Source: Polytrichum commune (Eukaryota > Streptophyta > Polytrichopsida > Polytrichales > Polytrichaceae). Taken from it: a DNA stretch of 64,000 nt. A program made the translations under genes and the position numbers. This document shows positions 58,000 to 64,000 of the stretch, one piece after another (position 1 is the first letter of the stretch; every line of letters begins with the position of its first letter). The DNA lies in assembly GCA_950295325.1 (NCBI GenBank), contig OX485803.1:33931554-33995553 (forward strand). The letters run 5' to 3'. The notes beneath the pieces were generated by a model, which ran no database searches, was not told where the DNA came from, and worked only from the letters and a program-made list of their open reading frames with translations.

Positions 58000-58700
58000 C
58001 ACGATATTCTTTTCAGGAAAGGAGGATGATGAAAACAGCAGCAGTTAAATCTGGCAGTTCACATCCTTCACGTGCTTATCCTACCCAAACTAACACCTAG
58101 GCGAATGGCAGAGTTTAGATTTTAGATATCACTGCAAATACCAGTAGGACATACAAACAGTTTGTGGTCTGGACTAGTCTCACATGATCCGTCAGATGTA
58201 ATGGCTTGACAAAATTTGGAGGAAGAATTCGGTTGTTGATGCTATGCATCTCTACCTTTACTTCATTTTGAAGGTTTCATTGTTTGGTAGGGCAGATGGA
58301 ATGTCAATATCTCACTTCCCATTTCCAGCTACCATGTGGTTCCAGTCTGGGAAGTTTAGCAAACAGTCTTCAATGCTTGAGATATTGACACTGATTGAAG
58401 TTCTATGCGTTGCATTATTGCAAACATCTGACACTAGACTGAATGGTGAAAATTTGCAATTGTTTGGGTGCATCTACTCACATCATTCTTTACACTTCGT
58501 GACGCATGATTTCTCAGTTAGAGGAGCAACATTAAGATTTTCTGAGATTCATGTTTGCACTATTGTGAGTATACGATATCTGAGAAAAAATCGGGTTTCT
58601 TGCCAAATCCATTTCAGTGCGAGGTGAGTCGTTGTTGATTAGTTTTGTGCCTTCTAGCAGATTATTTTGTGAGGATAGATTGTGTTGCAGAAGAGATGAC
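58000..58700 (+). other. Probable 3' UTR and flank of the isomerase gene
   Basis: Sequence after the TAA at 57997-57999 is not repeat-like and gradually turns AT-rich. The 127-aa frame at 58244-58627 shows no family features and I regard it as chance. No clear polyadenylation site was chosen. Confidence 0.35.
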
Positions 58701-60460
58701 TTCAAAAATTAAATGTCCAATTAAGTTATCGAAAAATTGGATCTGGTAAAGTAACATAAGATTTTGTCAACATAAAATTGCTAATCTAGAAACTACACAC
58801 TTTGACCTAATTGTGTGGATCATATTCCATACCTAATAATCTCCAATTAGATGAGGATCACTAAAAATAGACACTTCATACAGACACATGTTTCAAATGA
58901 GACATTTATAGTGAAATTAAATGTATGAATATCGAGCACGTTTAAACCTGCTTAAACTGCAAATCCACTCTATGTTAACTCTGTCTAGCACACTACAACA
59001 GTAGAAATCATTACAACTAAAATAATTAGTCCTAATACTGTGGACCACAGTAATTTTCTAGACACCACACTAATTCTCATAATGGGATCTGTCGTGGGCC
59101 GCATTAATTTTCAACCCATACTGATTTCTGGTAGAATTTCGGTGTGGGCCATAGTAATTTATTTATTTATTTATATTTTCTAGAAATTTAATTTGGGTGA
59201 TTTATTTTTAATTTTTTACCTGTGTGGGTGCTACTTTTGATATAAGGTGATTTTATTTTATTTTATGTAAGGAGTTGGTTGGAAGACTTCATGAAGACTT
59301 AGGGGAAGACACGGGGTCTTGGACCTGCGGTTATTCTACCTTGGTTGAAAACTTATGGTGGCCCATACTAAATTATCCCTTGCCAATTTTCCACGCACAC
59401 TAATAGACCTATTTAGTGTACTCACCAATTAAATATTGAGAAATCATTTCAACCAAAGAAAGACCAAAGGTGAACAACTTATTTTTCTTCAACTATTGTA
59501 GGCAAGAGAATAGACTTTTGGCTTTAGTGGATAGATTTTTCTTTGGCCAAACCATCTTAAGGTAGACAACCCTTGTTTGGTTACTCTTCTTATTAGAACA
59601 CTTATATTTTTAAGTGCTATATGGTTTGGTGTGGCTCCAAGTATGGTTATAAAATAGACACGTGTGGTATTTAGGGGTTAAACCCCTAAATGACCTTGGA
59701 AGCTCCTTTGTGAATATCAAATCTTTGAAAATCATAAAAGCCACATGTGATTAGTTTATACTTAATCCAACCATATAGATGTTTAGGACAGTTGGTTCAG
59801 GAATACCCCGGAAACTTTCAGCTATCCAAGTATCTTAATCCAAAATATACAGTTATCAATATGATGCGGTGTCAAAAGAGGGACATATTTCACCTTGATT
59901 TCATATCTAGACCAATGCTTTGTTTGGGTATATACACTTTATTAATACACCATCAGGAAGGCAATACTAATAATACTAACCACATGCAACTTAAAAGTAT
60001 CACAAGTGACACTTTAAAGTTTTTGAGGGGCCTTGCTATGGAAATTGGACATTATCATATCAAAATCCTAATTTTGATATAGATACTCGTGGACCTCAAA
60101 ATCCAAATCGCAATGGTAGATGTGGCACAAAGAATATGAACAAAGTTAAGAAAAACATTTGGTAGGTAAATCCCAAATTAGAGAGAGAGAGAGAGGGCTT
60201 CCAACAGTTTAACCTTGTAACCCCTTCAACGTTTAGTCTATGGAATATTCCAAGAAGGGGATATTAACTAAAATGAGACAAATGGTCCGCTCATTTTAAT
60301 GTGGGGAACGTGATGGGAACGCAATGATTGCTTTTTTTGTACGAGAGAATACCCGTAGAGGTTTTAGGGACCACAAACCAAGTGTTCCAATGAAACCGGG
60401 CAAACAATCAATTGTAATATGGAGGATCCCATCAAGGAAGACAAAAGGATTGTGCCTACA
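58701..60460. other. No gene seen
   Basis: AT-rich; repeated phrases around 59040-59170 (GTGGACCACAGTAATTTT, GTGGGCCGCATTAATTTT, GTGGGCCATAGTAATTTA) form a small degenerate tandem array with spacing of about 55-60 bases. Confidence 0.45.
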
Positions 60461-60462
60461 CT

Positions 60463-60482
60463 CCATGGGTGAACACCCGTGG
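60463..60482. repeat. Palindromic motif, downstream copy
   Basis: CCATGGGTGAACACCCGTGG, palindromic except for one T/C pair, 267 bases 3' of the transposase-like stop codon. Same core as 61580-61603 and 63745-63762. Confidence 0.8.
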
Positions 60483-60670
60483 ACTATTAAACATTGGAGG
60501 ACATTGGACGACTGCGGAATATTAAACATGTTGGCTAATATGACAATGCACATGAAAATTCACAAAAAAAGATGCCTTTAAAAGTGGTAGTTTGAACATC
60601 CGTGGGACAAATGTCAATGTCTACGGCTCTCTAATTAATGCTCACAAAATTAAAATTGAGCTCCAAACAT

Positions 60671-60694
60671 GCTAGATGGTGTCAACCATCTAGC
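60671..60694. terminator. Hairpin just 3' of the transposase-like gene
   Basis: GCTAGATGG-TGTCAA-CCATCTAGC, perfect 9-bp arms with a 6-base loop, 55 bases beyond the stop codon. It may be a transcript-end structure or a subterminal element signal; eukaryotic genes do not need hairpin terminators, so the type is only nominal. Confidence 0.35.
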
Positions 60695-60748
60695 CCACCC
60701 ATGAGAGTCCACCCGCAGATACCGAGGAATGAGCAAGGCAACTTTAAT

Positions 60749-63742
60749 CTAGAGGTCTTCTGTTGGTACCCCATCCTCGAAAGTATCTCCATCAGTCATT
60801 TTCTCACCTCTAGTGCATCGATCTAAATTATCCTTTGCGAAAAGAATTTGCCGAGCTGGGATGAGAACATTGTCATCGGACGCATTCCTTTGTCTTGCCC
60901 ATGATGCCACAACACAATCTAGGGATTGATGTTGTGGTGCATAGTCCTTGAGCCTCGTCCATCGAAAAGATTTTGCCGTGTCCCATTCCTCATAACGTTC
61001 ATCTAAGGTCTTCTTGTTCCTTTGGCCAAGGACCGGTACATAATAGACAATCTCAATGGAACGAGGATTAGGACCGATATGTGCCAAATTCAGCTCAGAA
61101 ATCACTCGTCCCATCCACACTGGATTAGGACAATCCTCACTAGGACGTAGTAACACATAATGGCCAACCCGTATATGTGCGCCGGGACGGAAGGTCTCAA
61201 CAGGTCGAGAACTAGCTGGCCCCACGTAAGCATAATCAGTGATGTTTTCCTCAAGTAGATGCACATTATCCACATGGAGGGTTGGTGCAATGGAGTACCG
61301 TGTAGCTGGCCAGAATGGCTCGCTAAGTTCAGATGGAGTTGGGAGTAAAGGTTGATCCATAGCCGCAAGCACATTCTCCCAATATAAAATTGTTGGTGCA
61401 ATGGACTCCATATATTGACCCGAACTATCTTGATCTGCCGTATCCTTCCAATACTTAATAAAACCTTGCACCCCAAGCTTTATGTTCACGGAATCTTTCA
61501 TCTCCCTTTTTGGAACGGGACGGGGGCACCCTACAAAAACAAACATACAATGAGCTCGGAGCAATACCACGGACTAACTGCCCACGGGTGATCACCCGTG
61601 GGCCACATACTTCACACCATGTATTTTCTAGTGCACTTCCAAAGCAATACAAACAAGGGACCCACTAACCTGTTGTGACCATGGTCTTCTTTGTGATAGG
61701 GTCCACCTTCCAAAGAGCAATTCCTCCATCAGGCACCCAACTTGGATCTGTACAATACACTTTGTACTGCATCAATGGCACTCCTTGAGGATCTACATAA
61801 AAACGGAATTGGTGCGCCTTGGAATGCCCAATAAGTCGATCTTGACCATACTCATTGTAGTATCCCTTCACCCATTCCTTGAAATCTGCAACCTCGTGGA
61901 TTAAGGACGGGACAATAGTGGGTTCCCCAGCAGCCATGAACGATGCCATGAGGTCTGGGAGTGTATGGCAATCCTCAATCTTCAGCCTTTGTCCAAACCT
62001 CCCAAACATTGCATCCACATCCTCATGCGTATGTCCAACAATAAGGAAAGACACCCTGACTTCCCGAAAAATTCCCTTTGCAGTCAAAGCTGACCAAAAC
62101 AACATGTTGTATTTTGATTTGTTGTCCTTCGCACAATTGTCCATTTGAACAAGGAGGAGGGGTGGCAAACCTGCAGGAGGAATACTTGCGGGCGGTGGCA
62201 AGGGAAGTACTCCTGAACACTTCTCCACACCAACCACCAATGCGTCGTGTAAAGGATCACCTATGGACGAAATCGGAATGTGTCTACTAGAGCAAACAGG
62301 TTCTACCTCAAGTTGACAAAGCAACTTCATCATCGAGGTGATAGTGAAGTTGGCATCGGATGGGTACATATCAAGGACATAATGCGCATAATTCACATCT
62401 GAGTGACCATGTGCAATCATCCCCGCAATGGATATGGGGAATCGCTCGTATTTGTCAACACGTTTGTTTTTGTGCGCGAAAACGGGAAGAGCCGTTTTCC
62501 CATAATCCATTTTGTCATGGATTATACAAAGCACCTCATTGGGAGCATACTTTGACAAAATCCTATCTTTATAGTAACTGTTTCTATGAGCCTCCTGCAA
62601 TGTTAGATGACGAAGGCTAGCATTCGAGATGGCCAAGTGACCAGCTGTGTTCTTTGTGTGTATTCGCAACAAATCCTTGAATGCTGCACAAGTTCCACAA
62701 CGCGAGAAGTTGTCGCCGGGGCTCTTTATAACATACTGCTTGAAATGTTGTCGATGTAGGCGGCTGAAGGTGGACGTAGAGATAGGCGTGTACCCTAGGT
62801 CTCCGTCCAAGTTGTTCACTTCCTGCAATAGGTTGCACCACGTTGTTCCCACAGGGAGCATCTCCGTCCCTATCTTCTCACCACTTGGAAGAGTCCGAGT
62901 CATATGGGGCATGGCGTCCGCCCTACCCTCAACCAATACTCCAAGGGTGGCTCGTGCTTGCACTGTATTCGCCCGTGGTTTTCTAGTTCCTGTATTTCCA
63001 TGATCTCGAGATCTAACCCCCATCAAGCTTTCAGCCTTGTTCCTATTATATTGTGCCCTTGATATCATATAGATGTTCATCCATGCTCGAGTGCATATTG
63101 TTCTCCCTCCCAACTGCACCATTTCGCGTCCGTTGTGCTCATGATTCTGGATCAATTGGAACACCGACAGGGCTATGAGCTTCCGAGCATTGAATGGCAA
63201 TGCGAAGTAGTGTTCCCGAATACTCATCAACAAAGGCCTTGGGAATACCTGGCAACAATGCTCGGAACAACAATCCACCGCTGATAACATCCGCGCATGC
63301 TCCTCAATGGCTCCCCAAATTTTCTTCCCAGGTGGCTGAGGTGCACACATCCTCACAGTGTTGTATTGGCGTTTTCCAAGCAAGCGCCGATGACTTTGAA
63401 CTTCGCGGGTCGCATTATGATGGACCAACAATATTTCCGCTAATGTATGTCCTTCAAATTTGGTGAGTGAAAGTGGCCATCGGTGCAGCGTATTCTCCCA
63501 ATCCCGCGAAATAACATTGTCAGTTGGGTTCAAGATAATAACTCCAACATCCTCAGCCCCTAGGATGCTATTGTCAACACAATCCAACGGATTTGTGTTG
63601 CAAATCAATCCATCACACAAAGCATGGCCCTCATCATCAAAGAGCACAACGGCCTTCCCCTTCAAGTCCGTCCTCAACAGTCCAATGTAATGTGGAATCT
63701 GAACATCGATATCAAAGTATGTCAACACACATTGACCAGAAG
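60749..63742 (-). CDS. Transposase-like gene (resembles DUF7869 family), 5' end outside window
   Basis: Two visible exons on the minus strand, 63742-61670 and 61530-60749, joined across a 139-base intron (donor ACAACAG|GTTAGT, acceptor TTTTTGTAG) in phase 1. About 950 aa are visible and uninterrupted. Upstream of 63742 the frame meets a stop, so earlier exons lie beyond the window. Residue numbers count from 63728. Seen: CCSEHCC followed by a helical region (about 150-210); GRTICTRAW...YMIS; CGTC zinc-like pair (about 343); HDKMDYGK (about 404); LLVQMDNCAKDNKSKYN (about 525); GHTHEDVDAMFGRF (about 567). D...DN...GHxxxxxD spacing recalls proteins catalogued as DUF7869, thought to be RNase H-fold transposase derivatives; that assignment is from memory. 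The second exon (VGHYVLLRPSEDCPNPVWMG, then YVPV and YEEWDTAKSF) looks like an SH3/BAH-type module. Either an autonomous element gene or a domesticated copy. Confidence 0.72.
61531..61669 (-). other. Intron with a perfect 24-bp palindrome in the transposase-like gene
   Basis: Donor GTTAGT and acceptor TTTTTGTAG on the minus strand. Positions 61580-61603 form the perfect palindrome GCCCACGGGTGA/TCACCCGTGGGC, with the same core as the motifs at 60463 and 63745. Confidence 0.75.
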
Positions 63743-63744
63743 CT

Positions 63745-63762
63745 CACGGGTGTTCACCCGTG
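63745..63762. repeat. Palindromic motif, upstream copy
   Basis: CACGGGTG-TT-CACCCGTG, perfect 8-bp arms, a few bases 5' (minus-strand sense) of the first visible exon of the transposase-like gene and touching its presumed splice acceptor GTGAG. Confidence 0.85.
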
Positions 63763-64000
63763 GGGGACAACATTGAAATCTCAGCAAAATATTTACATTC
63801 ATATAGGGGTAAGCTCTACACCTCACTTCACACAACTCAAGTGAAGTATGTGTTACTTATCATATCCCCATTGGGAGAATGACCCTTATTACCAGTTTCC
63901 ACAAAGCCCAAACACCAAAACTATCACCCCTAACACTTACTTGTGTACAATTATTACTATGCATGTAGGTGTCACATCTGCTGGCCCAAGTGCTAGCGAA

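Noticed and set aside
58244-58627. 127-codon frame after the isomerase gene
   Set aside because: The isomerase ends in a conserved LVSAGL and stop before it; the frame has no domain features.

Overview
The window reads as nuclear DNA of a land plant. Three kinds of evidence support this: a plant-type trihelix transcription factor, a eukaryotic SIS plus two-CBS arabinose-5-phosphate isomerase with GT-AG introns, and a dense bed of plant-style small DNA transposons (Stowaway-, hAT- and Mutator-like MITEs), SINE-like repeats and degraded LINEs. I cannot fix the species. A seed-free plant (moss, liverwort, lycophyte or fern) is my guess, not a demonstrated result. There are no rRNA genes, confident tRNA genes, CRISPR arrays or bacterial operons. 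Almost all of the listed short open frames are chance frames.

Layout. 1-29.5 kb is gene-free and built of decayed repeats: a 410-bp Stowaway-like MITE with TA target duplication (4190-4599), a 442-bp hAT-like MITE filled with a G-rich minisatellite and flanked by an 8-bp duplication (5537-5978), LINE relics (4.9-5.5, 7.4-8.7, 9.9-10.6 and 11.1-11.4 kb), two inverted copies of a roughly 500-bp MITE (12.1 and 14.5 kb), three SINE-like copies (16.6, 17.9 and 24.0 kb), a family with CTACACCA-type ends (17.3, 21.9, 22.9, 25.4 and 27.7 kb) and several long inverted repeats. 29.6-38.4 kb holds an ASR3-like trihelix gene: a GC-rich GA-repeat leader near 30 kb, a predicted 5.2-kb leader intron and three coding exons (35848-38378). 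39-54 kb is again repeats, including two opposed copies of a repeat carrying heat-shock-element-like clusters, a long reverse-strand LINE relic (45.9-47.8 kb), a Mutator-like MITE (48.2-48.6 kb) and a 5'-truncated LINE with RNase H and zinc-knuckle coding (50.2-51.4 kb).

54.7-58.0 kb contains an intact four-exon arabinose-5-phosphate isomerase (SETH3/KdsD type, 354 aa). It feeds Kdo synthesis for cell-wall rhamnogalacturonan II. Two of its introns contain tandem duplications. 60.7-63.7 kb (minus strand) carries a well-preserved two-exon, transposase-like gene whose 5' part lies beyond the window. It has a CxxC motif, a possible DDE-like D-D-E/D layout and a downstream SH3/BAH-like exon. Closely related palindromes (CACGGGTG-NN-CACCCGTG) occur 5' of its first visible exon, inside its intron and 3' of its end. 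This is the best candidate here for a poorly described mobile system.

The trihelix and isomerase genes look like unrelated host genes. The rest is best understood as transposon strata. All splice models were made by eye and are supported by reading phase and protein continuity, not by transcripts.
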